The notes below the pieces were generated by a model that saw only the letters and a list, made by a program, of their open reading frames with translations, had not been told where the DNA came from and did not search any database. Below are positions 63,869 to 64,000 of a stretch of DNA of 64,000 nucleotides, one piece after another. Source of the DNA: Oceanobacillus kimchii X50 (GTDB taxonomy: Bacteria > Bacillota > Bacilli > Bacillales > Amphibacillaceae); NCBI RefSeq assembly GCF_000340475.1, contig NZ_CM001792.1, positions 562,925 to 626,924 of the forward strand. The letters run 5' to 3'. A program made the position numbers and the translations under genes. How positions within the stretch are numbered: the first letter of the stretch is position 1; the number at the start of each line of letters is the position of its first letter.

Positions 63869-64000
63869 GATAAAGTCGCTTTTTGAGAGCGACACAGAAA
63901 TTGCTCTTTGAAAACTGAACAAAACAACCAGTACGAAAGAAGAAAAACACCTCGTTTTTCTTAAAAGAAATGAAGTCAGAAGTTGACTTCTGAAGCACAA
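63869..64000 (+). promoter_or_regulatory. rRNA leader; 16S begins beyond the window
   Basis: GTCGCT/AGCGAC hairpin, then a boxA-like TGCTCTTTGAAAACTGAAC typical of Firmicutes rrn leaders, and AGTCAGAAG/CTTCTGA arms that may be part of pre-16S processing. No 16S 5' consensus is reached. Confidence 0.75.

Overview
The window is a low-GC Gram-positive (Firmicutes) chromosome segment. Gene order (rhomboid, acpS, lipoprotein, ndoAI-ndoA, rsbR-S-T-U-V-W-sigB-rsbX, tex, SprT-like, tRNAs, then an integrase at a tRNA-Leu) follows the Bacillus subtilis ydcA-ydcL region, and protein style suggests Oceanobacillus or a close Bacillaceae relative. That assignment is inference from gene order and motifs only.

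Bases 1-8.0 kb: the 3' part of a DEAD-box RNA helicase (cshA), then cell-wall amino-sugar salvage. nagB and a GntR/UTRA regulator are divergent around an inverted-repeat operator. murR-murQ-murP-mupG encode uptake of MurNAc-containing sugars, cleavage by a 6-phospho-muramidase and lactyl-ether removal to GlcNAc-6-P, which NagB can feed to glycolysis once it is deacetylated. 8.1-23.3 kb: prepilin peptidase, rhomboid protease, acpS, NAD(P)HX repair enzyme, lipoprotein, MazEF-type toxin-antitoxin, the complete stressosome/sigma-B operon with an internal sigma-B-type promoter before rsbV, rsbX, tex and catalase. alr, which sits between the lipoprotein and ndoAI in B. subtilis, is absent here. 23.9-25.5 kb: SprT-like protein and a tRNA cluster (Asn, Ser, Glu, Asp, Gln, a 5' tRNA scrap, Lys, Leu).

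25.4-53.6 kb: an ICEBs1-type integrative and conjugative element in the tRNA-Leu(GAG) gene. It has int, an ImmA-like remnant, immR, xis, helP, conQ, oriT, nicK, a probable single-strand origin, yddA-like, conB-C-D-E-G, a cwlT-type hydrolase, yddI-like and a YddJ-position lipoprotein. A cupin gene sits inside the conjugation module. The right part is cargo: a type II restriction-modification system with an XRE regulator, a Shedu-like DUF4263 gene, an unknown gene, a large metallophosphoesterase and a two-peptide bacteriocin locus with its own exporter. A 56-bp perfect copy of the tRNA-Leu 3' end at 53555-53610 marks the likely functional attR, giving a composite element of about 28.1 kb.

The right side is a pile-up. 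Degenerate att-like units occur near 46.6, 48.7 and 55.6 kb. Two of the five att positions are followed by a scrap of an integrase 3' end, and relics of the sso, immR and yddA-like genes lie at 53.7, 57.7 and 59.3 kb. This records repeated integration and decay at one tRNA gene. Between and beyond the relics are a methyltransferase, a SnoaL-like protein, DUF1569, a dienelactone-hydrolase-like protein, a Qnr-like pentapeptide protein, a broken chloramphenicol acetyltransferase, an AraC/GyrI-like regulator and an alpha/beta hydrolase.

61.2-64.0 kb: a small membrane ORF, a PadR/DUF1700/DUF4097 envelope-response operon, and a second tRNA cluster (Arg, Pro, Gly, Ile) leading into a ribosomal RNA promoter and leader. 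The 16S gene itself lies beyond the window.
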